Shown here piece after piece: positions 1-9,373 of a DNA stretch of 64,000 bases. Location of the stretch: assembly GCF_013359755.1 (NCBI RefSeq), contig NZ_JABMCJ010000063.1:1-64000 (forward strand), in the 5' to 3' direction. Under the pieces are notes generated by a model. It did not search any database, was not told the DNA's origin, and saw only the letters and a program-made list of their open reading frames with translations. The stretch is from Tardiphaga robiniae (GTDB lineage: Bacteria > Pseudomonadota > Alphaproteobacteria > Rhizobiales > Xanthobacteraceae). Both the position numbers and the translations under genes were made by a program. The first letter of the stretch is position 1, and each line of letters starts with the position of its first letter.

Positions 1-2
1 AG

Positions 3-548
3 CTCATTTGCGGCGGCTTCACCGGAGGCGGCAGCCACAATGCGGCCTGGGCGATGTCATCGGGCTACTGGTCGGGCCAGGGCGCAGCACGTTACGTCAA
101 GGGCACGCGCCGTATCCGCCGGAATGCAACGGGCGCCGGCACCGTGGGCCTGCAGGAAAGCACGCGCCCGACATTGAACGGCGCGGCGCTTGCCACAGCC
201 GTGCAGAACGAGGTCTTCCCGTACGAGATCAACTATTTCCGCGAAGCTGGTCGCCTGACGGCATCGCTCGCGCGCCTGGACACACTCTGGCACGACGCCA
301 CCAAGGCAGGCGCCGTGTCGGGCATTGACGCGGTCCGTGCGCGCGAAAGCGCCGCGATGCTGGCAACGGCACGCTGGATGTATCGCAGCGCGCTGGCGCG
401 CAAGGAAACCCGTGGCATGCATCGCCGAGACGACTTTCCCGAGCAGGATCCGTCGCAGCGCCACTACATCACCACCGGCGGCCTCGACGAGGTCTGGACC
501 TCCGTTCGTCCGCACGCCGAAGCATCTCTTGCGGAGGCCGCAGAATGA
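3..548 (+). CDS. FAD-dependent oxidoreductase, AprA/fumarate-reductase-like, C-terminal part (5' end outside window)
   Basis: The reading frame is open from the window edge and ends at 548, so only the last ~181 residues are visible. The visible start (ICGGFTGGGSHNAAWAMSSG) fits the glycine-rich flavin-contacting segment near the end of the FAD domain in the fumarate reductase/succinate dehydrogenase/AprA flavoprotein family, followed by a helical C-terminal domain ending in GGLDEVWTSVRP. Its stop overlaps the start of a two-cluster ferredoxin by 4 nt (ATGA). The same flavoprotein-plus-ferredoxin pairing recurs at 16627-18609, which supports the call. An electron-transfer partnership with the ferredoxin is inferred; the substrate is unknown. 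The FAD-binding N-terminus cannot be checked here. Confidence 0.75.
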   Translation, partial: LICGGFTGGGSHNAAWAMSSGYWSGQGAARYVKGTRRIRRNATGAGTVGLQESTRPTLNGAALATAVQNEVFPYEINYFREAGRLTASLARLDTLWHDATKAGAVSGIDAVRARESAAMLATARWMYRSALARKETRGMHRRDDFPEQDPSQRHYITTGGLDEVWTSVRPHAEASLAEAAE

Positions 549-865
549 TCGAAGTTATCGATTCCGAAACTTGCACTTCCTGCAATATCTGCGTCCGTGT
601 CTGCCCGACAAATGTGTTCGACAAGACCGAAGGCGTGCCCGTCATCGCCCGGCAGGACGATTGCCAGACCTGCTTCATGTGCGAACTGTATTGCCCTGAG
701 GACTCGCTCTACGTCTCACCCTTCGCGGATGTATCAGTCAGCCTCGAAGCCGCGGAGCTCAAGCAGACCGACGCACTCGGCAGTTATCGACGCGCCATCG
801 GCTGGACCAAGGAAACACGGGATCAGCGCGGCATCGATCGCAGCTATCGGCTATTTGGCCACTGA
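545..865 (+). CDS. 4Fe-4S dicluster ferredoxin, AprB-like partner
   Basis: 106 residues with two complete CxxCxxCxxxCP motifs: Cys10, 13, 16, 20 and Cys40, 43, 46, 50, enough for two [4Fe-4S] clusters. There is no signal peptide, so it should be cytoplasmic. The ~55-residue tail after the second motif has no cysteine and may contact the flavoprotein encoded just upstream, whose stop overlaps this start (ATGA). In adenylylsulfate reductase the AprB ferredoxin feeds electrons to AprA in the same gene order, which is the basis of the comparison. The electron donor and the reaction are not known. Confidence 0.88.
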   Translation: MIEVIDSETCTSCNICVRVCPTNVFDKTEGVPVIARQDDCQTCFMCELYCPEDSLYVSPFADVSVSLEAAELKQTDALGSYRRAIGWTKETRDQRGIDRSYRLFGH

Positions 866-910
866 CAATACCCGATGGTGTCGGACGCATTGCGCGTCCC
901 GGAGCTTCGC

Positions 911-1738
911 ATGAACGTCAGATCCGTGGCCGTCGACCGTGTCGTCGATCGCTTTCCCGCCGTTCGCCGCATCTGGACGGCGCGCGCGGTCGGCCATCGG
1001 CTGCTGCCACTCGCGATTCCACTGATCGTCCTCATCGCATGGCAATGCGCGGCATCGCTGCGGCTTCTGCCGGTGCAGATCCTGCCGCCGCCGCTACTGG
1101 TGGCGACCACGGCCATCGACCTGATCCGCGGCGGCGAGATCGTCGACGGGCTTCGCGTCAGCCTGTGGCGGATCGGAATCGGTTTCGCCATCGGCGCCGG
1201 CAGCGGCCTCGTCCTCGGCGCGCTGCTCGGCCTATCGCGCACCGTCGAGGCCTATTGCGGACTGACCTTCAGACTGCTCGCGCAGATTCCGTCGCTCGGC
1301 TGGCTGCCGATCCTGCTGCTGATCTTTGGTCTCGATGAGACGCTCAAATTCGTTCTCATCGCCAAGGCCAGTTTCGTCCCGACCGTCATTGCCACGTCCG
1401 AAAGCGTCAAGCAGATCCCTGCCCCGTTTCGCGAGGTTGCGCGCGTGTTGCAGCTGCCAGCACGATCCTATCTGCGCCGCCTCGTCCTGCCCGCAACCAT
1501 TCCCGGCATTTTCAGCGGCCTGCGCACCGCATTGAGCCATGCATGGATCGCGCTCATCGTCGTCGAGATGCTCGCCGCCACCGAGGGCGTCGGATACACG
1601 ATGGTGTGGGGACGCACCCTGTTCCAGATCGACATCGTCATCGTCGGTATGGTGGTGATCGGCCTGATCGGCCTCGCCATGGATACCGGCCTTGCGCGGA
1701 TCGAGCAGCGACTGCAGCACTGGGAGGCGCGCCCATGA
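911..1738 (+). CDS. ABC transporter permease, SsuC/TauC-like (system A, first permease)
   Basis: About 275 residues of a BPD-type permease with several hydrophobic segments. The cytoplasmic loop (EVARVLQLPARSYLRRLVLP, then ATIPGIFSGLR) is the EAA motif that docks on the ATPase. An in-frame ATG also exists at 875, but GGAG at 901-904 sits correctly before the ATG at 911, which is preferred. The stop overlaps the next permease start (ATGA). Family members import sulfonates, taurine, nitrate or pyrimidine precursors; the substrate here is undetermined. Confidence 0.88.
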   Translation: MNVRSVAVDRVVDRFPAVRRIWTARAVGHRLLPLAIPLIVLIAWQCAASLRLLPVQILPPPLLVATTAIDLIRGGEIVDGLRVSLWRIGIGFAIGAGSGLVLGALLGLSRTVEAYCGLTFRLLAQIPSLGWLPILLLIFGLDETLKFVLIAKASFVPTVIATSESVKQIPAPFREVARVLQLPARSYLRRLVLPATIPGIFSGLRTALSHAWIALIVVEMLAATEGVGYTMVWGRTLFQIDIVIVGMVVIGLIGLAMDTGLARIEQRLQHWEARP

Positions 1739-2538
1739 GCGGCGCGACACTTTCCGAAGCTCTGCGAGCGGCGCGCGGCGGCGCAGTGCCGTGGTCACGC
1801 GGTCTGGTCTTGCCGTTCGCCCTCGCGCTCGTCTGGGTCTGGTCGATACATGTCGGCTGGCTGTCAAGTCCGCTCGCCATTCAGCCCGAGCGGATTCTGC
1901 TCGCTCCGTTCGACGATGCGGCCGGCCGCGAGATCTGGCGAGCCATCGCTGCCAGCGTGTTGCGTTACGCTGTCGGGACCGGCATCGGCATCCTGCTCGG
2001 CCTCGCGCTTGGCGCTGCGATGGGCCTCTCCTCCACTGTCGAGCGCGCCAGTGGCGGCTCTTTCCATGCGCTGCGCCAGATCACGCTGTTCGCCTGGATC
2101 CCGCTGCTCACCGCCTGGTTCGGCAACGGCGAGGCCAGCAAGATCGTCTATATCGCGCTGTCCGCCTTCTTCCCGGTCGCGCTGAACACCGCCACCGGCC
2201 TACGCAACGTGCCGACATCCTATCGCGAAGTGTCGCGCGTGCTCAGCCTGTCGCGTCGGCAGGAGATCCGCCGTGTGCTGCTTCCCGCGGCGCTTCCGGC
2301 CATCACCATCGGCATCGAGATCGCGCTGATTAGTGCGTGGATCGGCACCGTCGGCGCGGAATACGCGATCGGCAACGGGCGCGGCATCGGCACCTTCGTT
2401 TCCGAAGGGCGTGAACAGTTTCGCATGGACATTGTCATCATCGGCGTCATCGCGCTCGCGGCCACCGGCTATCTAGCGACACGTGTGTGTCGTCGGCTGT
2501 CGTCGCTGGCCTTGATGCGCGCTTCAGGCCTGACGTGA
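1735..2538 (+). CDS. ABC transporter permease, SsuC/TauC-like (system A, second permease)
   Basis: 267 residues of the same family, with an EAA-like loop (YREVSRVLSLSRRQEIRRVL, then LPAALPAITIGIE). It starts at an ATG overlapping the previous stop by 4 nt, so the two permeases are probably translationally coupled. System A is the only one of the five Ssu-like systems here with two permease genes, so its membrane channel is probably a heterodimer rather than the usual homodimer. An ATPase gene follows after 10 nt. Confidence 0.87.
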   Translation: MSGATLSEALRAARGGAVPWSRGLVLPFALALVWVWSIHVGWLSSPLAIQPERILLAPFDDAAGREIWRAIAASVLRYAVGTGIGILLGLALGAAMGLSSTVERASGGSFHALRQITLFAWIPLLTAWFGNGEASKIVYIALSAFFPVALNTATGLRNVPTSYREVSRVLSLSRRQEIRRVLLPAALPAITIGIEIALISAWIGTVGAEYAIGNGRGIGTFVSEGREQFRMDIVIIGVIALAATGYLATRVCRRLSSLALMRASGLT

Positions 2539-2548
2539 TGGAAACCGC

Positions 2549-3298
2549 ATGACAGAATTCACCGAACTTGCGATCCGGCATGTCACCAAGAGCTATGTGG
2601 TCGACGAGACTCCCCTGCCCGTGTTGCAGGATGTGTCGCTGTCCGTGCTGCCCGGCGAATTCGTCAGCATCGTCGGCGCCTCCGGCTGCGGCAAGTCCAC
2701 ACTGCTGCGCCTCATCGTCGGGCTCGACGACGTCTATCGCGGCGAGATCCTGCTCGGCGGCACGCAGGTGAGCGGCCCCGGCGCCGATCGCGGAATCGTG
2801 TTTCAGGATCATCGGCTGTTTCCGTGGCTGACGCTGACAGAGAATATCACGCTTGCGCTCGATGCCTTTCCGCTGCCGGCGGAAGAGAAGGCACAACGCG
2901 TCCGCGACGCCATTGCACTGGTCGGCCTGTCCGGCTTCGAGCGGGCACGCCCTGCGCAGTTATCTGGCGGAATGGCACAGCGCGCGGCGATTGCGCGTGC
3001 GCTGGTTCGGCGGCCTGCAATCTTGTTGCTGGACGAACCGCTCGGCGCTCTCGACTCGCTGAACCGCACGCGGCTTCAGGACGCGCTGCTGGACATCTGG
3101 GAGGCGCAGCGGACCACCGTGATCATGGTGACCCACGACGTCGAGGAAGCCGTCTATCTCTCCACCCGTATCGTGGTGATGGAGCCGCGCCCCGGCCGCA
3201 TCCGCAGCGTCATCCCGGTCGAACTGGCGGCGCGCGATCGCGCCGCGCCCGATTTCGTCGCGCTCAAACAGCGCGTTCTCGCCGATCTCCGACACTGA
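2549..3298 (+). CDS. ABC transporter ATPase, SsuB/TauB-like (system A)
   Basis: 249 residues, normal for the family. All nucleotide-binding motifs are present: Walker A GASGCGKST (about 43-51), Q-loop FQDHRLFPW, signature LSGGMAQR, Walker B ILLLDEPLGALDS and the switch histidine in MVTHDVEEA. It powers the two upstream permeases together with the binding protein encoded 17 nt downstream. Predicted peripheral to the inner membrane on the cytoplasmic side. Confidence 0.92.
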   Translation: MTEFTELAIRHVTKSYVVDETPLPVLQDVSLSVLPGEFVSIVGASGCGKSTLLRLIVGLDDVYRGEILLGGTQVSGPGADRGIVFQDHRLFPWLTLTENITLALDAFPLPAEEKAQRVRDAIALVGLSGFERARPAQLSGGMAQRAAIARALVRRPAILLLDEPLGALDSLNRTRLQDALLDIWEAQRTTVIMVTHDVEEAVYLSTRIVVMEPRPGRIRSVIPVELAARDRAAPDFVALKQRVLADLRH

Positions 3299-3315
3299 AA
3301 CCAAGAGCAACCATC

Positions 3316-4380
3316 ATGGATAAGATCACGCGACGCAGTTTCACCGCCGGCGCAGCCGCGCTGCTGGCAGCCGGCACAGTGGCCCCCGCCGCCACCGATA
3401 CTCCGGACACCATCCGCTTCGGCGCCTTCGGTGCCGGCTTCGGACAGCCTTACGGTGTGGCGACCTTCGGCGTCGCCCAGGCCAAAGACTTCATCGCCAA
3501 CGAATTCAAGGACACACCGGTCAAGCTGGAATGGACCTATCTCGCGGGCACCGGCCCCGCCGTCAATGAAGGCATCGCCAACGGACGGATCGATTTCGCT
3601 CAGTACGGCGCATTGCCGAACGTGATCGGCCGCGCCAACGGTCTGCCCACCCGCGTGCTCTTGAATTACGGTCCCACCACGATTTTCGGCGCCGCGCGCA
3701 AGGGACTGCCGATCCATTCGATCAAGGATCTCAAGGGGCGCAAGGTCACCTTCCAGAAGGGCACCATCCTGCATTGGGCGTTCCTGCGCGCGCTGCAGGC
3801 AAACGGTCTATCGGCCAAGGACCTGACCGTCGTCGATCTCAAGACTGCCGATCAACTCGCTGCGCTGGCCGCCGGCAGCGTCGATGCCAGCATCGGTTCG
3901 AGCTCGGTGCTGTCGCTGCGCGAGAAGGGCATCGTCGATATCTTCTATACGTCGAAGGACATCGGCTTGAAGGCCACCGGCTTCGGCGGCATTCTCGTCA
4001 CAGATCAGTTCCGCGAGAAATATCCCGACGCCACACGCCGCGTCGTCACCGGCCTTCTCAAGGCGGTCGCGTGGATCGGCGACGAAGCCAATCGCGACGA
4101 GGCGTTGCGTATCTGGTCGAAATCCGGCACGCCCTACGAGGCCCTGCAGGAGGAATTCCACGGCCAGTCGCTCAAGGAGGCGTTCAATCCGCTCGTTGAC
4201 GAATTCCTGCTGGCCCAATTCCAGGATGTCGTCGATTTCTCCAAGTCCGAAAAGCTGATCCGCAGCGATATCGACGTGAAAGAATGGGTGCTTGCGGCGC
4301 CAATCCACGAGGCACTTGCCAGTCTCAAGCTCGAGAAATTCTGGACGCCGCGACATGCCGATGGATCGCCGAAAGCATAA
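3316..4380 (+). CDS. ABC transporter substrate-binding protein, NMT1/SsuA family, Tat-exported (system A)
   Basis: 354 residues. The N-terminus MDKITRRSFTAGAAALLAAG has a twin-arginine (TRRSF) followed by a hydrophobic stretch, so export by Tat is likely. The mature part has the periplasmic-binding fold order of SsuA/NMT1 proteins: a segment such as NGRIDFAQYGALPNVIGRAN lining the site, then IHSIKDLKGRKVTFQKGT. It is the last clear component of transporter system A. The start is chosen at ATG 3316, 17 nt after the ATPase stop; the frame is open further upstream but that part lies inside the ATPase gene. Confidence 0.88.
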   Translation: MDKITRRSFTAGAAALLAAGTVAPAATDTPDTIRFGAFGAGFGQPYGVATFGVAQAKDFIANEFKDTPVKLEWTYLAGTGPAVNEGIANGRIDFAQYGALPNVIGRANGLPTRVLLNYGPTTIFGAARKGLPIHSIKDLKGRKVTFQKGTILHWAFLRALQANGLSAKDLTVVDLKTADQLAALAAGSVDASIGSSSVLSLREKGIVDIFYTSKDIGLKATGFGGILVTDQFREKYPDATRRVVTGLLKAVAWIGDEANRDEALRIWSKSGTPYEALQEEFHGQSLKEAFNPLVDEFLLAQFQDVVDFSKSEKLIRSDIDVKEWVLAAPIHEALASLKLEKFWTPRHADGSPKA

Positions 4381-4422
4381 GGCAACGATTCCGGTTGTTC
4401 GGATCGTACTGGGTGGGAGATT

Positions 4423-4698
4423 GTGATGATCGATTTTCCGCTCAAGCGACGCTATGAGCGCGATCCCGTCGATCTCGACGAAGCGGACACACGGGCGGCA
4501 TTCGCCGCCTGCGACGCCATTCCATTGGCGATGCGGGCGCGCACGCAGGTCTCGCGCTCGCTGGACCGCTGTGTCCGGCTGCGGCGAACGCTGCGGACAC
4601 AGCGCCCCGATCGTCCGCAACTGCGCTCCGCCCTCAAGGCCGAGCAACGCGTGCTGGCCCTGATCCGTCAATGGGCGGACGGCCAACGCGTGCGGTGA
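4423..4698 (+). CDS. Small hypothetical protein, Arg-rich
   Basis: 91 residues, highly charged (many Arg, Asp and Glu), with no membrane segment, signal peptide or recognised domain. A GGGAG sequence at about 4412-4416 precedes two adjacent ATG codons (4423 and 4426). It follows the system A binding protein after 42 nt on the same strand, so it could be co-transcribed. Coding status rests on the ribosome-binding site, strand and position; no family was recognised. Confidence 0.5.
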   Translation: MMIDFPLKRRYERDPVDLDEADTRAAFAACDAIPLAMRARTQVSRSLDRCVRLRRTLRTQRPDRPQLRSALKAEQRVLALIRQWADGQRVR

Positions 4699-4998
4699 AG
4701 TGAAAGGCCTCCGGCGCGCTACCCTAAGAGTAGGTCCGTTGTTCTCCCGACACGCTTTCGGACAGAAACTTCATCCAAGAAATGCTGCATATCCGAAATT
4801 GCCGCAGGCCGTCTGCGCAACGTATCTTCTGCGCGCTCGCACAGTCCGCTCACCATTGCGGCGAACGATGCGACCGCGGCTCGTGCAGCACAGGAGGCCG
4901 AACCGGCTCGCGGTGTACCGGCGGATGCGGCGCGCCGAAGCACGGATATTTGCGACCGACGACATCGACATTTTGCCAACCAACCCAGGATCCGATAC
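4699..4998. other. Intergenic region between systems A and B
   Basis: About 300 nt without a convincing gene. It should contain the promoter of system B. An AATTGC half-site near 4797-4802 recalls half of the palindrome described at 10673, but its partner half is absent. No terminator-like hairpin with a T-run was found. Confidence 0.5.
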
Positions 4999-6042
4999 GT
5001 GACAACTTCCCGCCGAGGCGTTCACCTTCCTTCGCTCAGCCGCCGCAATCTTCTGATCGGCGCAGGCGCTACGGCCGCCACCGGTCTTCTCGGCGCTCCG
5101 GCCATCGCGCAGACGCATAGCAAGGCCGTGCTCGCTTATGGCAGCACCGGCTACACTTGGGCCCTCCCCTATGTCGCCGAAGCAGCCGGCCTGTGGGAAA
5201 AAGCCGATGTCGACCTCACGACGTCATCCTTCGAGACCGGGCGCGATGCCATGCAGGCACTGCTGTCCGGCTCAGCCGATTTCTCCGCCTCCACCGACAC
5301 GCCGCTGATGTTCGCCGCCCTGACCGGACTGCGTCCCGTCGCCGTGATCAACTACAGCCGCTACTCGCGCGACATGAAGCTTGCAGTGCGCAAAGGTGGC
5401 GCTATCGATCCGAAGAATCCCGCAAGCCTGAAGGGTCGCAAGATTGCCACCCGCATCGGCACGTCGGGCCAATTCTTTCTCGCCAAATATCTCGAACTCG
5501 CCGGCCTTAAGCTGCAGGACGTCACCGTCGTCGATCTCGCGCCGAATAACATGACGACGGCGCTGGCGCGCGGCGATATCGATGGCTTTGCCTGGACCAG
5601 CCAGACCGTCGGCGTGGCACAGAAGCAGTCGAACGGCCAGGTCGATGAAATGACGCTCGACGGGATAGAGAAACACTTCCAGAGCCACCAACTCCTTCTT
5701 ACCACCGAGCGCGTGCTCAAGGAGAAGCCGGATTTGGTCAACACTGCGGTAAAGGTATTCCTGCAAGCCGAAGCTCGCATTGCCAGCGATAAAAACTGGC
5801 CGCAGATCATCGCCGACCGGATCAAGACGCCAGCCGGCGACATCACCGAGGCAACCTCGACTTTCACTTTCAAGCTCACCTTCGACGATCGCTTCGTCGA
5901 CGATCTCGTTAGCCAGGCCCAATGGGCGATCGATGCCGGACTTGCAAAGCCCCCGAAGGGCGAATTGCGTCCGCTGCTGCGCAGCCTTGTCGTCGACGCG
6001 CCGGTCAAGGCTGCGCAGCCAGACCGCGTGACCCTGACGTGA
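4999..6042 (+). CDS. ABC transporter substrate-binding protein, NMT1/TauA family, Tat-exported (system B)
   Basis: 347 residues starting at GTG 4999, with AGGA at 4987-4990 as ribosome-binding site. The N-terminus contains the twin-arginine motif SRRNLLIG followed by a hydrophobic stretch ending GAPAIAQT, a Tat signal with a plausible cleavage site. The mature region (LAYGSTGYTWALPYVAEAAG, later SGSADFSASTDTPLMFAALT) is typical of sulfonate/taurine/nitrate-type binding proteins. Its stop overlaps the ATPase start by 4 nt (GTGA). The ligand is not predictable. Confidence 0.88.
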   Translation: MTTSRRGVHLPSLSRRNLLIGAGATAATGLLGAPAIAQTHSKAVLAYGSTGYTWALPYVAEAAGLWEKADVDLTTSSFETGRDAMQALLSGSADFSASTDTPLMFAALTGLRPVAVINYSRYSRDMKLAVRKGGAIDPKNPASLKGRKIATRIGTSGQFFLAKYLELAGLKLQDVTVVDLAPNNMTTALARGDIDGFAWTSQTVGVAQKQSNGQVDEMTLDGIEKHFQSHQLLLTTERVLKEKPDLVNTAVKVFLQAEARIASDKNWPQIIADRIKTPAGDITEATSTFTFKLTFDDRFVDDLVSQAQWAIDAGLAKPPKGELRPLLRSLVVDAPVKAAQPDRVTLT

Positions 6043-6818
6043 GCCGAGGCACTGCATCGCTGATCGACGTCTCAGGCGTCTCGCAAATCTATGCTGGACG
6101 CGACGGCGCTCCCACCTGGGCGCTCCGCGACGTTTCGCTGCAGATCGGCGATGGCGAGTTCGTCTGTCTGATCGGGCCGTCGGGCTGCGGCAAGACCACG
6201 CTGCTGCACCTGATCGCCGGCTTCCTGCAGCCAAGCCGCGGCAGCGTCGCATTCCAGCAGCAGCCAATTCTGGGTCCGGGCCCCGACCGCGGCGTCGTAT
6301 TCCAGGAATATGCGTTGTTCGCCTGGATGACCGCGCGGCAGAATGTCGAATTCGGCCTGCGTGCCAAGCCGCTGTCGCGCGGCGCGCGCAGGCAACTGGC
6401 GCTTGATGCGCTCGGCCGCGTCGGTCTGCTCGCCGCCGCCGACAAATATCCGCATGAACTATCCGGCGGCATGCGCCAGCGCGTCGCCGTCGCGCGTGCG
6501 CTCGTGGTCGAACCGAAAGTCCTGCTGATGGACGAGCCGTTCGCTGCCGTCGATGCGATGACGCGGCAGACGCTGCAGGACGATCTGCTGCGGCTGTGGA
6601 AGGAAACCGGCGTCTCGGTCGTCTTCGTCACCCACAATATCGACGAGGCGATCTTCCTCGCCCAGCGCGTCGTCGTGATGGCGCCGCATCCCGGCGCCAT
6701 CGTCTCGGAGCGCATCATCGACGCCGACTATCCCCGCGACCGCGGCTCGGCAGCGTTCGGTGAACTCTACGGCTCGATCTCCGGCGAGCTGACCAATGGC
6801 ACGCGAAGGGCCGCATGA
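6039..6818 (+). CDS. ABC transporter ATPase, SsuB/TauB-like (system B)
   Basis: About 259 residues from a GTG at 6039 that overlaps the binding-protein stop. Walker A GPSGCGKTT, Q-loop FQEYALFAW, signature LSGGMRQR, Walker B VLLMDEPFAAVDA and switch VTHNIDEA are intact. The frame is open further upstream, but that stretch lies in the preceding gene. The stop overlaps the permease start (ATGA). Confidence 0.91.
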   Translation: MSRGTASLIDVSGVSQIYAGRDGAPTWALRDVSLQIGDGEFVCLIGPSGCGKTTLLHLIAGFLQPSRGSVAFQQQPILGPGPDRGVVFQEYALFAWMTARQNVEFGLRAKPLSRGARRQLALDALGRVGLLAAADKYPHELSGGMRQRVAVARALVVEPKVLLMDEPFAAVDAMTRQTLQDDLLRLWKETGVSVVFVTHNIDEAIFLAQRVVVMAPHPGAIVSERIIDADYPRDRGSAAFGELYGSISGELTNGTRRAA

Positions 6819-7675
6819 CGACGATTTCAGATATCGATCTGTCCGACAATACGCATCCGGCGTCGCCCTCCTTCGAGGCCCAATTCCGTGCCGCCAACGA
6901 ACACGCACGGCGGAAGGCCCAGCTCACGCGGCTGACCCTGAACATCCTCGGCCTCATGCTGTTCATCGCGATCTGGGAAGTGATCCCGCGCTATTCGGAC
7001 TGGGTCAACGAAGTCCTGTTCCCGCCGCCAAGCACCGTGTTGCAGGCCTTCATCCCGATGCTGACCTCGGGCGAGATCGGCCGCAACATCGCCATCAGCC
7101 TGCAGCGCGCCGGGCTCGGCTTCGCCATCGCGCTCGCTTCGGGCATCATGCTCGGCCTCGTCACCGCGCGTGTCCGCTGGCTGCAATATCTCACCGAGCC
7201 GCTGCTGCACGGCTTTCGCGCCATTCCGACTATCGCGCTGGTGCCGCTCTGCGTGCTGTGGTTCGGCATCGGTGAACCGTCGAAGGTGGTGCTGGTTGCA
7301 TGGGGCGCGTTCTTTCCGATCTGGATCACCACCTTCATCGGCGTGCGTGACATCAATCTGATCTATCTGCGCTCCGCCGCCTGTCTCGGCGCCAGCCGCC
7401 GGGACACGCTGCTGCTGGTGGTGTTGCCGGCCGCGCTTCCCTTCATCCTGTCGGGCATCCGCCAGTCCATCGCCGTGTCGTTGATCGTGCTGGTCGCCGC
7501 CGAACTGTCCGGCGCATCGGCCGGCGTCGCCTATATGATGTCGCAAGGGCATCAGTTGTTCCGCGTCGACATCATGTTTATCGGCCTCGCGCTGCTCGGC
7601 ACCTTCGGCTTTCTCGCCGACCGCGTTTTCGTCGCGCTGGCGCGCTGGCTGTTCCCCTGGTACGCGGCGTCATGA
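6815..7675 (+). CDS. ABC transporter permease, SsuC-like (system B)
   Basis: 286 residues. A ~45-residue hydrophilic N-terminus precedes the transmembrane region, which starts near LTLNILGLMLFIAIWEVIP. The EAA-loop region (YLRSAACLGASRRDTLLLVV) is present. It is a single permease, so a homodimer is expected. Both ends overlap neighbours by 4 nt: the ATPase upstream and the amidohydrolase downstream. This ties the hydrolase to the transported compound. Confidence 0.89.
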   Translation: MTTISDIDLSDNTHPASPSFEAQFRAANEHARRKAQLTRLTLNILGLMLFIAIWEVIPRYSDWVNEVLFPPPSTVLQAFIPMLTSGEIGRNIAISLQRAGLGFAIALASGIMLGLVTARVRWLQYLTEPLLHGFRAIPTIALVPLCVLWFGIGEPSKVVLVAWGAFFPIWITTFIGVRDINLIYLRSAACLGASRRDTLLLVVLPAALPFILSGIRQSIAVSLIVLVAAELSGASAGVAYMMSQGHQLFRVDIMFIGLALLGTFGFLADRVFVALARWLFPWYAAS

Positions 7676-9345
7676 CAACGCCTGCACTGCGACAGCGGAT
7701 CTTCGAGAATGCGAAGATCTGGACGTTCGACCGCGAACGGCCCACCGCGCAGGCTATCGCGATCGACGGCAACGTGATCGTGGCCGTGGGCGACCGCGAC
7801 GCCGTGCGCGCCGCCGCGCCGGATGCCAAACGGATCGACCTGCAGGGCACCTGTGTCATCCCGGGCTTCAACGACACTCATGCGCATATGGAGCGTGAGG
7901 GGCTGAAGACGCTGCGCCCCTCACTCGCTGGCGCCAAGTCTGTCGGAGACATCCTCGCCCGCATCCGCGAGGCTGCTGCGATCACACCACCGGGCGAATG
8001 GATCGTCACCATGCCGGCAGGCACGCCGCCCTTCTTTTTCGATGGCGTCTCCTCGCTCGCGGAACGACGCCTGCCGAACCGCCACGAACTCGACGCCGCA
8101 GCACCCGATCATCCCGTCTATATCCAGGGCGTGTTCGGCAACTGGGGCAAGCCGCCGGGCCACTCGGCCCTCAATTCGCGCGGGCTCGAACTCAACAATA
8201 TCGGACCGGACACACGCCCGCGCATCGGCGGCGTGGAGATCGAAGTCGATGCGCAGGGCGCACCGACCGGCATCATCGTGGAGCACAACAACCGCCCCAC
8301 GGTGGAATTCGACATCCTGCCCGCGGTGCCGCGCTTCGACTTCGCCGATCGCCTCGAAGGCGTTCGGCGATCGCAGCGCCTCTACAATGCCAAAGGCACC
8401 ACCAGCATCTATGAAGGCCACGGCTCCGCCGCCGAGACCATCTCGGTCTATCGCCGGCTGTGGGAACTGAACGAACTTACTATCCGCGCGGGCCTCGTGC
8501 TGAGTCCGAGCTGGAACGACCTGACCGAGACGCGCCGCATCATGCGCGACTGGCTCGCCACGGCACGCGGCAGCGGGCTCGGCGACCGCTGGCTGCGCGT
8601 CTCCGGCATCCACATCGCCTATGGTGGTGATCCCATCGTCGCCTGCTGCGCTCGCGCACATCTGCCCGACACCGGCTGGTCCGGCTTCGTCGAACAGGCG
8701 GTGTCGCCGTCCGACTTCCGCGAGGCGTGCTTCCTCGCCGCCGAATTCGACCTGCGCCTGCACACCATCGTCGGCGACCAGCTGCACGAGATCGTCCCGG
8801 TGCTGCGGGCGGTGAACGAGCGACATCCGATCGCTGAACGCCGCTGGGTCATCGAACATATCGGCCGTGCACGGCCTGAGGACATCCACGCGCTCAAGGA
8901 GCTCGGCATCTATGTGACGACGATCTCGACTTATTATCTCTGGAAGGGCGGCAGCAAATATCTGAACGAGGCCGATGGCGGCAATGGCGTCGTGCCGCAT
9001 CGCGCCATCCTCGATGCCGGTATTCCCCTGGCCATCGCCACCGACAATATTCCCTACGATCCGTTCTTCACGCTGTGGACCACCTGCGCCCGCGAGGAGC
9101 GCTCCACCGGCCGCGTGATCGGGCCTGATCAGCGCCTCGATGCCCATACGGCGCTCGAACTCTTCACCGCCGCCGGCGCTGCGCTCACTTTTGACGAAGG
9201 CTGGAAGGGCCGTCTGAAACCCGGCTTCGCTGCGGATCTCGCGGTGCTGTCCGATGACCCCACGACACTGCCACCGGCGGAGCTGAAGGATCTCTCCTGT
9301 CTGCTCACAATTGTCGACGGGCGCATCGTCCATGACGTACGTTGA
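7672..9345 (+). CDS. Amidohydrolase family 3 protein, YtcJ-like
   Basis: 557 residues, the usual length for YtcJ-type metal-dependent hydrolases. The N-terminal beta-sandwich (IFENAKIWTFDRERPTAQAI) leads to GFNDTHAHM, the HxH metal-binding motif after strand 1 of the TIM barrel. Downstream histidines occur in LHTIVGDQLHE and WVIEHIGR, the late metal/catalytic Asp in AIATDNIPYDP, and the C-terminal GRLKPGFAADLAVLSDDP is characteristic. Family members cleave amide or related C-N bonds. The start overlaps the system B permease stop, so it most likely acts on the imported substrate in the cytoplasm. Confidence 0.88.
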   Translation: MTTPALRQRIFENAKIWTFDRERPTAQAIAIDGNVIVAVGDRDAVRAAAPDAKRIDLQGTCVIPGFNDTHAHMEREGLKTLRPSLAGAKSVGDILARIREAAAITPPGEWIVTMPAGTPPFFFDGVSSLAERRLPNRHELDAAAPDHPVYIQGVFGNWGKPPGHSALNSRGLELNNIGPDTRPRIGGVEIEVDAQGAPTGIIVEHNNRPTVEFDILPAVPRFDFADRLEGVRRSQRLYNAKGTTSIYEGHGSAAETISVYRRLWELNELTIRAGLVLSPSWNDLTETRRIMRDWLATARGSGLGDRWLRVSGIHIAYGGDPIVACCARAHLPDTGWSGFVEQAVSPSDFREACFLAAEFDLRLHTIVGDQLHEIVPVLRAVNERHPIAERRWVIEHIGRARPEDIHALKELGIYVTTISTYYLWKGGSKYLNEADGGNGVVPHRAILDAGIPLAIATDNIPYDPFFTLWTTCAREERSTGRVIGPDQRLDAHTALELFTAAGAALTFDEGWKGRLKPGFAADLAVLSDDPTTLPPAELKDLSCLLTIVDGRIVHDVR

Positions 9346-9373
9346 ATCCGCAAAGCGCGTATAGTCCGCCACC

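Noticed and set aside
4797-4802. AATTGC half-site before system B as a fourth operator copy
   Set aside because: The opposite half GCAAY is missing at the needed distance.
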